From DASWUD01 sp036401755 (lineage in GTDB: Bacteria; Pseudomonadota; Gammaproteobacteria; Thiohalomonadales; Thiohalomonadaceae): a DNA stretch of 13,160 nucleotides. Of this stretch, positions 1 to 7,400 are shown one piece after another (position 1 is the stretch's first letter; the number at the start of each line of letters is the position of its first letter). The notes below the pieces were generated by a model. That model was given only the letters and a program-made list of their open reading frames with translations, was not told where the DNA came from and did no database searches. The stretch is from NCBI GenBank assembly GCA_036401755.1, contig DASWUD010000175.1, positions 1 to 13,160 of the forward strand. Reading direction: 5' to 3'. The translations under genes and the position numbers were made by a program.

Positions 1-288
1 ATCGGACTTCTTAGTCGCGACCGGCGCAACTGGAATGAGGGCTACGAAGGGATCGCGTAAATGGGCAGCAGCGTAAGGCACCGTCACATACGTTTCGAAC
101 GTAGGCAACGGCGGAATCCTTTCTCCCTTTTTTGCTTTGACCTCTGCCACATGCTGCTTCAAATCAGACAGCTCGTCACCAATACACCCGGACAGCAGCA
201 TGGTACACACCAACACGAGCCCTACCATTCTAAAACTTATGTGGTCACGCGCCACACACTCCCCCTTACCAGGATTTCGCTTTCTCAT
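1..288 (-). CDS. pilP: Type IV pilus assembly lipoprotein PilP (N-terminal 96 codons, runs off the window edge)
   Basis: PilP is an inner-membrane lipoprotein that links the PilN/PilO complex to the outer-membrane secretin PilQ. Only the first 96 codons lie in the window. The start ATG overlaps the pilO stop as ATGA, with a GGGG ribosome site 7 bases upstream inside pilO. A hydrophobic segment (about residues 21-34) ends in the lipobox L32-S33-G34-C35, and the part after the cysteine (DELSDLKQHV, then a Pro-rich IPPLPTFETY stretch and LRDPF at about 83-87) matches the PilP N-terminal region, which in the family is extended and contacts PilN/PilO. An internal ATG at codon 21 would give a shorter signal peptide, but it has no ribosome site and would lose the basic n-region (Arg2, Lys3, Arg4, Arg20). 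The C-terminal PilQ-binding domain is outside the window. pilQ is expected next but is not seen. Confidence 0.9.
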   Translation of the reverse strand, partial: MRKRNPGKGECVARDHISFRMVGLVLVCTMLLSGCIGDELSDLKQHVAEVKAKKGERIPPLPTFETYVTVPYAAAHLRDPFVALIPVAPVATKKSD

Positions 289-947
289 TTCATGGCCCCT
301 TTGCCGGCCATCTTCTCCTTAGCGCGGGAAGCAGCGGCGGCGGCAAGCTCCTCTTCATCGAGATAGCGGTAGGTCTTGGCCGTGGCCTGTACCTGTAAAC
401 GGTCTGATGCAGCCGCCAAAGTTCCCGTCTTCAAGGGCGCTGCGCTCATATCATGAAGCGTCACAATGCGAGGTAACGCTGCTATGCCACTGACAAACTC
501 TCCAACTTGGTGATATGTACCGGTCACCTTGATCGTGATAGGCAACTCAGCAAAAAATTCACGCGGTACCTCAGGGTTTGGTTGAAACAGCTCAAACTCC
601 AGACCGCTGGCAAGACCTGTCTGGGTGATATCCACCAAAAGATTGGCGATCTCGTTCTTGTTGGGGAGTTGGCGGAGCATGGTTCCAAAAGCGTCCTCCA
701 TCTCAATCATCTGCGCCTGATAGGCCTCCAGACTTGCGGCCTTAGCCTGCTTGGTATCGAAGTCGGTTATCAGGGATGTCACCTGAGCCTTTTTCTTATC
801 TAGCGCATCCTGCTGGTCAGTTAAGTCGAGGTAATAGCCTGCGGCTAATACCACAACACAGACAACCGCCACCAACAGCGCTTTAACGGGAAGCGGTGCA
901 TCACCAATGTTCTTGAGGTCCAGGCTATTAAGATCATTCAAATTCAC
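285..947 (-). CDS. pilO: Type IV pilus inner-membrane protein PilO
   Basis: PilO pairs with PilN in the inner membrane to form the alignment complex that connects the cytoplasmic PilM and the pilus motor to PilP and PilQ. The 220-residue product has the usual family layout: a short cytoplasmic head, one membrane segment (about 22-40), a periplasmic coiled coil (about 42-92, with the QQDALDKKKAQ stretch) and a C-terminal ferredoxin-like region (about 97-195). It ends in an Ala/Lys-rich tail of about 20 residues. The start is GTG, overlapping the pilN stop as GTGA, with AAGGAG 7 bases upstream inside the last pilN codons, so translation is probably coupled. The 3' end overlaps pilP by 4 bases. 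Identification rests on layout, operon position and length. Confidence 0.96.
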   Translation of the reverse strand: MNLNDLNSLDLKNIGDAPLPVKALLVAVVCVVVLAAGYYLDLTDQQDALDKKKAQVTSLITDFDTKQAKAASLEAYQAQMIEMEDAFGTMLRQLPNKNEIANLLVDITQTGLASGLEFELFQPNPEVPREFFAELPITIKVTGTYHQVGEFVSGIAALPRIVTLHDMSAAPLKTGTLAAASDRLQVQATAKTYRYLDEEELAAAAASRAKEKMAGKGAMK

Positions 948-1546
948 TTCTTCACTCCTTGCGCACTGACACCTTTCGCAGTGACGCCTTGCACAACTTC
1001 TCCTTGAATCGTTTTCTGCTGGACGCGCAGCTTGAATGTCTGGGCACTCTCGCCCTTGCCGCTGCTGGCCTTTATCACGTCCAGTACTGGATCAGCAAAC
1101 CACTCGGAAGCATCCAGAGCACGCATCAGGGCAGATACGCGTGCATTCGACTGGGCGTCACCCTCCAGGGTTATCATCCTGTCTTTCTGCACCATGTTGG
1201 TGAGCGTCATTCCCTCCGGAACAAGGCGGACAAGCTCATCGAACATGTGTACGACTTCAGGACGGTTCTTTTGCAGCTGATCGATAACCTGCATGCGGGC
1301 GATCAACTGGGCCTTTTTCTTTTCGAGCTCGTCGATCTCCTTGATCTTGGCCTCTACACTCTTGATTTCAGCCTGCATGTAGCTGATACGACTTTCCTCG
1401 TTATCAATAAGCGCCGAGTAATAAAAATGCAGGGCAATCACAACCAGCACCATTGCAAACGCAGCGCTGCCGATAGCGATGAAAAAATCTCTTTTGCGCT
1501 GCTTTCGAAGCTCCTCGCGCCAGGGGAGCAGGTTGATGTGCGCCAT
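944..1546 (-). CDS. pilN: Type IV pilus inner-membrane protein PilN
   Basis: PilN carries the conserved cytoplasmic N-terminal motif INLLPWR (residues 4-10), which in characterised homologues sits in a groove of PilM and so joins the cytoplasmic actin-like ring to the membrane complex. It is followed by a basic stretch (RKQRKRD), one membrane helix (about 21-43), a periplasmic coiled coil (about 48-92) and a C-terminal alpha/beta region that pairs with PilO. The length, 200 residues, is normal. The ATG overlaps the pilM stop (TGATG), with AGGAG about 9 bases upstream inside pilM. The last 16 codons are unusual: three degenerate five-residue units ending in a VQGV / AKGV / AQGV pattern, encoded by 15-bp near-repeats, the last holding the pilO ribosome site. 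Confidence 0.97.
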   Translation of the reverse strand: MAHINLLPWREELRKQRKRDFFIAIGSAAFAMVLVVIALHFYYSALIDNEESRISYMQAEIKSVEAKIKEIDELEKKKAQLIARMQVIDQLQKNRPEVVHMFDELVRLVPEGMTLTNMVQKDRMITLEGDAQSNARVSALMRALDASEWFADPVLDVIKASSGKGESAQTFKLRVQQKTIQGEVVQGVTAKGVSAQGVKK

Positions 1547-2619
1547 CAGTCAAAACTCCTCAGTGCCAATCCACACGCAATCATCAGCGCGGGTGCGTCA
1601 TTGCTGAGCACCTGTGCCTTGATCCTTGGCGAAATAATCATGTTCATGAACGGGTTGGCAATGGTGGTGGGAACCATCTGTTTTTGCTCGATCAACTCAT
1701 CGATACCAGGTATCGAGGAGCTGCCACCGGCCAGAATGATGTGATCTACCGTATTGTGCTGGCCAGCAGCAAAGAAGAATTGCAGGGAGCGGCTGACCTG
1801 TTGCGCCATCGCTTCCTTGAAAGGTTCCAGCACCTCAGGGAGGTAGTTGTCGGGTAACCCGCCTTGGCGTTTGGCCATGCCAGCCTCCTCGTAAGAGAGA
1901 CCGTAACGGCGCTGGATCTCTTCGGTCAGCTGTTTTCCACCAAAGATCTGTTCGCGGGTATAGATGGTCTTCAGATCGTGCAGCACATTCAGTGTGGTCA
2001 TGGTGGCGCCGATATCCACCACAGCGATGGTCTTGCCGATGCCGCGGTCGGGCAGTTGCTGCGACAGCAGCGACACGGCGTTTTCAATGGCGTACGCCTC
2101 GACATCGATCACTCTGGCGGTCAGTCCTGCCAGCTGAATCGCGTCGACGCGGACATCGACATTCTCGCGGCGCGACGCGGCGAGCAGTACATCGACACGT
2201 TCCGGATCGTCGGGCGACGGGCCTATCACCTCGAAGTCGAGATTAACTTCATCCAGGGGGTAGGGGATGTATTGATCGGCCTCCAGCTGGATCTGGCTCT
2301 CCATCTCATCGCCCGTCATCTTGGCAGGCATGGAGATGACTTTGGTGATGACCGCCGATCCCGCCACCGCTGCGGCAGCAAACTTCAGGCGGGAGCCAGA
2401 GCGCTTAACAGCACGCCGGATGGCGTCGCCAACCCCCTGCACGTCTGAAATATTCTTTTCAATCACGGAGTTAGGAGGAAGTGGCTCGACGGCATAGCTC
2501 TCCACGCGATAGCGGTCGCCAACCTTGCTTAGCTCAAGAAGCTTGACCGCCGTGGTACTGATGTCGAGACCCAGAACCGGGGGTTTCTTCCTTGCCAGGA
2601 ACTTCGGGAGTTGAACCAT
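1546..2619 (-). CDS. pilM: Type IV pilus assembly ATPase-like protein PilM
   Basis: PilM is a cytoplasmic actin-fold protein related to FtsA that binds nucleotide and the PilN N-terminus and helps couple pilus motors to the envelope complex. The 357-residue product shows the actin-superfamily motifs in order: phosphate-1 LGLDISTTAVKLLEL (16-30, Asp19), phosphate-2 AVVDIGATMTTL (199-210, Asp202) and the adenosine motif ILAGGSSSIPG (295-305). The segment QLEADQYIPYPLDEV (111-125) is also typical of PilM. The start ATG has AAAGGA just upstream. It is the first gene of the pilMNOP operon and is divergent from ponA, with a 167-bp gap holding a palindrome and a candidate promoter. Nothing is truncated. 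Confidence 0.98.
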   Translation of the reverse strand: MVQLPKFLARKKPPVLGLDISTTAVKLLELSKVGDRYRVESYAVEPLPPNSVIEKNISDVQGVGDAIRRAVKRSGSRLKFAAAAVAGSAVITKVISMPAKMTGDEMESQIQLEADQYIPYPLDEVNLDFEVIGPSPDDPERVDVLLAASRRENVDVRVDAIQLAGLTARVIDVEAYAIENAVSLLSQQLPDRGIGKTIAVVDIGATMTTLNVLHDLKTIYTREQIFGGKQLTEEIQRRYGLSYEEAGMAKRQGGLPDNYLPEVLEPFKEAMAQQVSRSLQFFFAAGQHNTVDHIILAGGSSSIPGIDELIEQKQMVPTTIANPFMNMIISPRIKAQVLSNDAPALMIACGLALRSFD

Positions 2620-2640
2620 TTTTCCTTTATATACTCCAAG

Positions 2641-2689
2641 TTACAGTTGATACCTATTTAACAACATTAAATACGGGTGTCAACTGTAA
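2641..2689. repeat. 49-bp near-perfect palindrome in the pilM/ponA control region
   Basis: The outer arms TTACAGTTGATACC (2641-2654) and GGTGTCAACTGTAA (2676-2689) are inverted copies with one mismatch (T2651 against G2679). They are continuous with perfect inner arms TATTTAA (2655-2661) and TTAAATA (2667-2673) around the 5-base loop CAACA, with a 2-base bulge (CG, 2674-2675). In all, 20 of 21 positions pair as Watson-Crick. There is no T-run after either side, so it is not a standard terminator. It covers the -35 and -10 of the candidate pilM promoter, so a dimeric-regulator operator is the favoured reading. A small palindromic repeat element is the alternative. Confidence 0.85.
2655..2683 (-). 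promoter_or_regulatory. Candidate sigma70 promoter for pilMNOP
   Basis: Reading the minus strand, TTGACA (complement of 2678-2683, a perfect -35) is followed 16 bases later by TTAAAT (complement of 2656-2661) or 17 bases later by TAAATA (complement of 2655-2660) as a -10. Transcription would start near 2648, giving a leader of about 28 nt to the pilM ATG. Both hexamers lie inside the palindrome arms. The -35 is strong but the -10 is a poor match, which would fit a regulated promoter; this is inference. No convincing promoter was found for ponA on the other side. TATATA at 2743-2748 is the best -10-like word but lacks a clear -35. Confidence 0.5.
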
Positions 2690-2786
2690 ATTCATGAAAA
2701 CCCTTATCGTCGAGCCGGTCACAGCGTGTATCATTGGAATCGTATATAAGTCGCCCTCCACTTACCGCATAGACTGAAAAATCAAC

Positions 2787-5249
2787 GTGTTAACTCGTAC
2801 CCTCAGTAAATTCTCCGGTTCGCGTCTCCTCCGCTATGCCATACTCACGCTGTTCGCCCTCTTTCTTATAGGTAGTGCGCTGCTGCTCGGCATCTACGCC
2901 ACCTATGCCCCGGAGCTCCCCTCCGCCGCCGCCCTACGAGAGGTGCAGATGCAGGTTCCCCTCAGGGTCTACTCCAGCGACGGCAAATTGATCGCCGAGT
3001 TCGGCGAAATGAAGCGTACCCCCGTCAAATACGAGGAGATCCCGCCGCAACTGGTCCAGGCCTTTCTCTCCGCCGAAGATGATCGTTTCTTCGAGCATCC
3101 AGGGGTCGATTATCAGGGCCTGCTGCGTGCCGCGCTGATGCTCGCCCTCACCGGTGAGAAGACACAAGGTGGCAGCACGATCACGATGCAGGTGGCACGC
3201 AACTTTTTCCTCAGCAGTGAAAAGTCGTATTCACGCAAGATCAGGGAGATATTTCTTTCGCTAAAGATCGAGAAGGAGCTATCCAAGGAGGAGATTCTTG
3301 AGCTTTATCTGAACAAAATTTTCCTCGGGCAGCGCGCCTACGGCGTCGCGTCGGCGGCACAGGTCTACTACGGCAAAAATCTCTCCGAACTTACACTCTC
3401 TCAATACGCCATGATCGCCGGCCTGCCCGCGGCACCCTCTGCCTATAATCCGATCACCAACCCTACTGCCGCCCAACAGCGGCGTGATTACGTACTGCGC
3501 CGAATGCACGAATTGGGCTATATAGATGACGCCCAATATCAAGGAGCCCTGCTCGAACCGGTAGCCACCAATCTGCACACCACCGTGGCAGAGATTGAGG
3601 CACCCTATGTGGCAGAGATGGCACGCGCCCAGGTATTCGAAAAGTATGGCGAAGAAGCCTACATTGCTGGACTCAAGGCCTACGTAACCATCGATAGCAC
3701 GATGCAGCAGGCGGCTAACGAGGCATTGCGCAGAGCATTGCTCGATTACGTCTACCGCCATGGCTACAGCGGACCAGAAGCCCATATTGATTTGCCAGAA
3801 GATGCCGGCAAGGAGCAGTGGCAGAAGGCGTTAGCCGATTATGTAGCCGTTGGTAATCTCACGCCGGCTCTGGTGGTCTCGCTCTCGGAAAAGGAGGCGG
3901 TGATACATACACCCGATGGCGAGCTGAAGACCATTGGCTGGGATGGCATGAAGTGGGCGCAGCGTTATCTCAATGAAAACGCCATGGGTGCCATCCCCAA
4001 AAAGAGCGCCGATGTTCTTAAGGTGGGCGACATTATCCGCGTTGAAACCCTGCACGACGGTACGCTGCATCTCGCGGAAGTACCGAAGGTGAGTGGTGCG
4101 CTGGTGGCACTGCGTCCCAAGGATGGTGCGGTGATGGCCCTGGTGGGTGGATTTGATTTCTACCAGAGCAATTTCAACCGGGTTATCCAAGCCCAGCGTC
4201 AACCGGGCTCCAACTTCAAACCCTTCATCTACTCCGCCGCCCTCGAAAACGGATTCACCGCCGCCTCCATTATCAACGATGCTCCGGTAGTGTTCGAGGA
4301 CCCTTCGTTGGAGACCGACTGGCGGCCGGAAAATTACAGCTCCAAATTCTATGGCCCCACACGTCTGCGAGAAGCTCTGGTGAATTCACGCAATCTGGTT
4401 TCGGTGCGAATCCTGCAGTCTGTCGGAGTTGGCACAGCCCTCGACTACCTGCAGAAGTTCGGCTTTGCACCCGACCGCCTGCACCGGGACCTCTCTTTGG
4501 CCCTGGGAACCGCCAGCCTTACCCCCATGGAGATCGTCCGCGGCTATGCCACCTTCGCCAATAACGGCTTCCTCATCGCCCCCTACATTCTCGATCGGGT
4601 CGAAGACGTGAATGGTAATGTGGTAATGGCTGCGTCGCCCTCCATCGCCTGCGATCCCCCGTGCAGCGAGCTGGAAGGGACCAGCGATGCAAGAGCCGCC
4701 GAACGGGATGGCATGGCGAAGGTCGTTTCGAAACCCCAGCCCGCCCAGCGAACCCTCAGTCCGCAAAATGTCTATATCATGACCAGCATCATGCAGGATG
4801 TGATCACACGTGGCACGGCGACCGGGGCAAAACAGCTGGGGCGCAATGATCTGGCCGGCAAGACTGGCACCACCAACGAAGCCCGCGACGCCTGGTTCTC
4901 CGGTTTTAATCAGGATCTCGTTGCGACCGCCTGGGTCGGCTTTGACAATCCGGCCCCGCTGGGTGGACGCGAAACCGGCGGAGCAGCCGCACTGCCCATG
5001 TGGACCGACTTCATGCGCACGGCCCTCAAGAACATTCCAGACAGAAGCCGCCCGCAGCCCGAAGGGCTGGTCTCGGTGCGTATCGATCCCCATAGCGGCA
5101 AACTCACCTCGGCTAACAATCCGGAAGCCATTTTCGAGATCTTCCGCGAAGAAGATCTTGAACAACAGACGGCGGGAGCAGGAGACGATGGTGGCGCTGT
5201 GACCATCGATCAAGGAGAGAGCGAAGCCCTACCGGGCCAGATCTTCTGA
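2787..5249 (+). CDS. ponA: Penicillin-binding protein 1A (bifunctional peptidoglycan glycosyltransferase/transpeptidase)
   Basis: This class A PBP polymerises lipid II glycan strands and crosslinks them in the periplasm. The 820 residues show an N-terminal membrane anchor (about 16-38), then the GT51 domain with EDDRFFEHPG (97-106, catalytic Glu97), GGSTITMQ (128-135) and the KEEILELYLN helix (167-176). A PBP1a-type OB-like insert (about 320-435) follows, then the transpeptidase domain with S475-N-F-K478 (nucleophile Ser475), S534-R-N and K692-T-G-T. A Pro/Cys-containing loop with a CDPPC pair (622-626) sits between the SRN and KTG motifs. The start is GTG, the only start codon after an in-frame TGA at 2775, and has no clear ribosome site. 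It is divergent from pilM, as in Pseudomonas. The next gene begins directly after its stop codon. Confidence 0.98.
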   Translation: MLTRTLSKFSGSRLLRYAILTLFALFLIGSALLLGIYATYAPELPSAAALREVQMQVPLRVYSSDGKLIAEFGEMKRTPVKYEEIPPQLVQAFLSAEDDRFFEHPGVDYQGLLRAALMLALTGEKTQGGSTITMQVARNFFLSSEKSYSRKIREIFLSLKIEKELSKEEILELYLNKIFLGQRAYGVASAAQVYYGKNLSELTLSQYAMIAGLPAAPSAYNPITNPTAAQQRRDYVLRRMHELGYIDDAQYQGALLEPVATNLHTTVAEIEAPYVAEMARAQVFEKYGEEAYIAGLKAYVTIDSTMQQAANEALRRALLDYVYRHGYSGPEAHIDLPEDAGKEQWQKALADYVAVGNLTPALVVSLSEKEAVIHTPDGELKTIGWDGMKWAQRYLNENAMGAIPKKSADVLKVGDIIRVETLHDGTLHLAEVPKVSGALVALRPKDGAVMALVGGFDFYQSNFNRVIQAQRQPGSNFKPFIYSAALENGFTAASIINDAPVVFEDPSLETDWRPENYSSKFYGPTRLREALVNSRNLVSVRILQSVGVGTALDYLQKFGFAPDRLHRDLSLALGTASLTPMEIVRGYATFANNGFLIAPYILDRVEDVNGNVVMAASPSIACDPPCSELEGTSDARAAERDGMAKVVSKPQPAQRTLSPQNVYIMTSIMQDVITRGTATGAKQLGRNDLAGKTGTTNEARDAWFSGFNQDLVATAWVGFDNPAPLGGRETGGAAALPMWTDFMRTALKNIPDRSRPQPEGLVSVRIDPHSGKLTSANNPEAIFEIFREEDLEQQTAGAGDDGGAVTIDQGESEALPGQIF

Positions 5250-5864
5250 GTGGCCATGAGGCGCGGCGAACAACCGGGTAACTTGCGTCGCCGCCTCGCT
5301 GAGGAGGCAGCGCGTCTGATGCTGGAACAGGGAATTGATAGTTTTTCCCGGGCGCGAAACAAGGCCGCTGAACGGCTTGGTGTCAGCGATCAGCACCAGT
5401 TGCCAGATAATAGAGAGATAGAGCAGGCGCAGTTGGAATACCTGCACATCTTCTATCCCGAGACACAGCCCAAGCGCTTACGCCACCTGCGTCAGACCGC
5501 GCTGCGCGCCATGCAGCTGCTGGCGCGCTTCGAGCCGCGCCTGGTAGGTCCGGTGCTGAAAGGGAGCGCCGGCGAGCACTCCCCGGTCAATCTTCACCTC
5601 TTCGCCGCCCAGCCCGAGGAGATAAGCTGGTTCCTGATGGAACAGCGCATCCCCCACGATACCTCCGAACGGCGTTACCCGGGCAAACCCGCGCGAAGCT
5701 ACCCGCTTTTCACGTTTGTCGCGGGTGATGTCCAGATGGAACTGACGGTATTTCCCCTCGACGGAATCCGCCAGGCCCCCAACAGCCCGGTAGATGGGCG
5801 CCCCATCAAACGGGCCGATATAAAGGCGGTGCAGCGCCTCCTGGAAGAGAGTGCTAGCGAATAA
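5250..5864 (+). CDS. Conserved protein of unknown function, possibly a degenerate nucleotidyltransferase fold
   Basis: The frame begins with GTG immediately after the ponA stop; ATG at 5256 (codon 3) is an equally good start and neither has a clear ribosome site, so it is probably made from the ponA transcript. The 204 residues are soluble, with no signal peptide or membrane segment. The N-terminal half is helical and basic (AEEAARLMLEQG, RARNKAAERLG, LPDNREIEQA). The second half has RLVGPVLKGSAGEHSPVNLHLF (97-118, contiguous) followed by GDVQMELTVF (159-168) and RQAPNSPVDGRP (174-185). The GS-x4-S pattern followed by alternating hydrophobics resembles the core of nucleotidyltransferases, but the expected Asp pair is absent (P112-V113-N114), so activity is doubtful. 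I recall similar unnamed proteins in other gammaproteobacteria. The 3' end overlaps the malic enzyme gene on the other strand by 11 bp. Confidence 0.8.
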   Translation: MAMRRGEQPGNLRRRLAEEAARLMLEQGIDSFSRARNKAAERLGVSDQHQLPDNREIEQAQLEYLHIFYPETQPKRLRHLRQTALRAMQLLARFEPRLVGPVLKGSAGEHSPVNLHLFAAQPEEISWFLMEQRIPHDTSERRYPGKPARSYPLFTFVAGDVQMELTVFPLDGIRQAPNSPVDGRPIKRADIKAVQRLLEESASE

Positions 5865-7119
5865 CCGGATAGTGGGCTGGCCAGCCAGTACGTGCCACCC
5901 CGCTATCGACAGCCGCCTGGGCCACTGCGGGTGGGATGCGCGCGATGAGGCGCGGATCGAATGGCTTGGGAATGATGTAATCGGGACCGAAGGCGAGCGC
6001 CGCGATCCCATAGGCCTGCAACACCTCCTCCGGCACCGCTTCATGCGCCAGTTGGCGCAGTGCATGCACTGCCGCGATCTCCATGCTCTGGTTGATGGCG
6101 CTCGCCCGCACGTCGAGTGCACCGCGGAAAATAAAGGGGAAGCCCAGCACATTGTTGACCTGATTGGGATAGTCGCTGCGTCCCGTCGCCATGATCAGGT
6201 CATCGCGCGCCCCATGCGCCACTTCCGGTCGAATTTCCGGTACCGGATTGGAGAGGGCAAAGACCACCGGGCGCGGCGCCATCGAGGCCACCATCTCTGC
6301 GCTCACCAGATCCGGCCCCGAAACACCGATAAAAACATCGGCCCCCTGCATGGCATCCCCAAGTGAACGGCGCTCGCTCGTTACCGCAAACTCCTGCTTG
6401 TAGACATTCAGGTCAGTGCGCCCGCTGTGGATCACGCCTTTGCGATCCACCAGCATGATGTTTTCGCCGCGCGCCCCCAGTGCCTTCAGCAACCGCATTG
6501 AGGCGATACCCGCCGCGCCCGCGCCGAGACAGACGATGCGCACCTCCTCGATACGCTTGCCCTGGATCTCCAGAGCATTGAGCAAGCCAGCGGCGATGAT
6601 GATCGCCGTGCCGTGCTGATCGTCGTGAAATACTGGGATATCGAGCCGCTCCTGCAAGATACGCTCGATCTCAAAGCAGTGGGGCGCCGCGATATCCTCC
6701 AGATTGATGCCGCCGAAGGTGATGGCGATATTCTCCACCGTCTGGATGAACGACTCGACGCTTGGCGCCTTCACCTCGATGTCGAACACATCGATGTTGG
6801 CGAAGCGTTTGAACAACACCCCCTTCCCTTCCATCACCGGCTTGCCAGCCAGCGGGCCGACGTTACCGAGACCGAGCACCGCCGTGCCGTCACTGATCAC
6901 CGCCACCAAATTGCCCTTGCCGGTGTAGCGATAGGCTGCCTCGGGATCGGCAGCGATGGCGCGCACCGGTGCAGCCACACCCGGCGTATAGGCAAGGCTC
7001 AGCTCCGTCTGTGTGGCGCAAGGTTTGCTGACGGCAGTAACCAGTTTTCCTGGGGCCGGATATTCGTGATAGTCGAGGGCGCGCAGGTCGTGCTCAGAAA
7101 ATTGTAGTGGTTCGCTCAC
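5854..7119 (-). CDS. maeB: NADP-type malic enzyme, single-domain form
   Basis: The enzyme oxidatively decarboxylates malate to pyruvate and CO2, supplying NADPH and pyruvate in the cytoplasm. The 421 residues contain SLAYTPGVA (41-49, with Tyr44), DGTAVLGLGNVGP (77-89), GKGVLFK (98-104, with the conserved catalytic-type lysine region), the metal-site motifs EDIAAP (141-146) and HDDQHGTA (165-172), a Rossmann loop GAGAAG (199-204) and SNPVPEI (290-296). The motif style is that of the MaeB group, but the phosphotransacetylase-like C-terminal domain of E. coli MaeB (about 760 residues in total) is absent; the protein stops after the malic domains. The start is GTG with AGGA 9 bases upstream. NADP rather than NAD preference is inferred from family resemblance. 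The 3' end overlaps the neighbouring convergent gene, leaving no room for a terminator between them. Confidence 0.96.
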   Translation of the reverse strand: MSEPLQFSEHDLRALDYHEYPAPGKLVTAVSKPCATQTELSLAYTPGVAAPVRAIAADPEAAYRYTGKGNLVAVISDGTAVLGLGNVGPLAGKPVMEGKGVLFKRFANIDVFDIEVKAPSVESFIQTVENIAITFGGINLEDIAAPHCFEIERILQERLDIPVFHDDQHGTAIIIAAGLLNALEIQGKRIEEVRIVCLGAGAAGIASMRLLKALGARGENIMLVDRKGVIHSGRTDLNVYKQEFAVTSERRSLGDAMQGADVFIGVSGPDLVSAEMVASMAPRPVVFALSNPVPEIRPEVAHGARDDLIMATGRSDYPNQVNNVLGFPFIFRGALDVRASAINQSMEIAAVHALRQLAHEAVPEEVLQAYGIAALAFGPDYIIPKPFDPRLIARIPPAVAQAAVDSGVARTGWPAHYPVIR

Positions 7120-7400
7120 GGGAAATATTCCTAATCCAATTGTTGAATAATCTTTACCAAGCTACCCAGTGGCAGCTTGCCGCCGGGTAGTAAATATTCT
7201 GCAGATGACCGATCGCCTGCTGTCGTTCACAAATGACAGCCTGCAGGGGGCCATCGAGTCACCCGATTTTACCGCAATCACCTTCAGCGGCGCCCCGTGG
7301 CTATTGAGAAGCTACCGTGGAACGACAAAGAGCAAGCGCGCAGGTTGGCGCTCATCCAAGCGGCATCTCTTCCCTTAGTAAGGCATCCATTCGGCTACAT
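7120..7400. other. 281-bp gap between maeB and the nuclease gene
   Basis: No convincing gene is present. Near maeB there is a small inverted repeat, CTACCC (7162-7167) with GGGTAG (7185-7190). Further upstream is a hairpin with 9-bp arms and one mismatch: GCTGTCGTT (7219-7227), loop CACA, AATGACAGC (7232-7240). Either could be a regulator site or leader structure for maeB. No good sigma70 promoter stands out for maeB. A 69-codon open frame on the plus strand (7169-7378, GTG start) has no ribosome site or recognisable motif. From memory, a small extra gene lies at this position in Pseudomonas aeruginosa; I see no trace of it here. Confidence 0.5.
7321..7353 (-). terminator. Weak terminator-like hairpin after the rpmE-nuclease unit
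   Basis: On the minus strand GAGCGC (complement of 7348-7353) can pair with GCGC plus GCTC separated by a TT bulge (complement of 7330-7339), and is followed by TTTGTCGTT. The U-run is short and the stem is bulged, so this is only a possible end for the nuclease transcript, about 50-70 bp after its stop. Confidence 0.25.

Noticed and set aside
959..1744. Open frame of 261 codons on the plus strand across pilN and pilM
   Set aside because: Antisense to two well-identified pilus genes, with no domain resemblance.
2592..2777. 61-codon plus-strand frame in the pilM/ponA gap
   Set aside because: It crosses the pilM start and the palindrome and has no ribosome site; probably chance.
4386..5213. 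Open frame of 275 codons on the minus strand over ponA
   Set aside because: Antisense to the PBP1a transpeptidase domain, which has all catalytic motifs.
7169..7378. 69-codon plus-strand frame in the maeB-nuclease gap
   Set aside because: GTG start without a ribosome site, Ser/Arg-rich product without family resemblance, and it runs through the inverted repeats there. A decayed gene cannot be excluded but nothing supports it.
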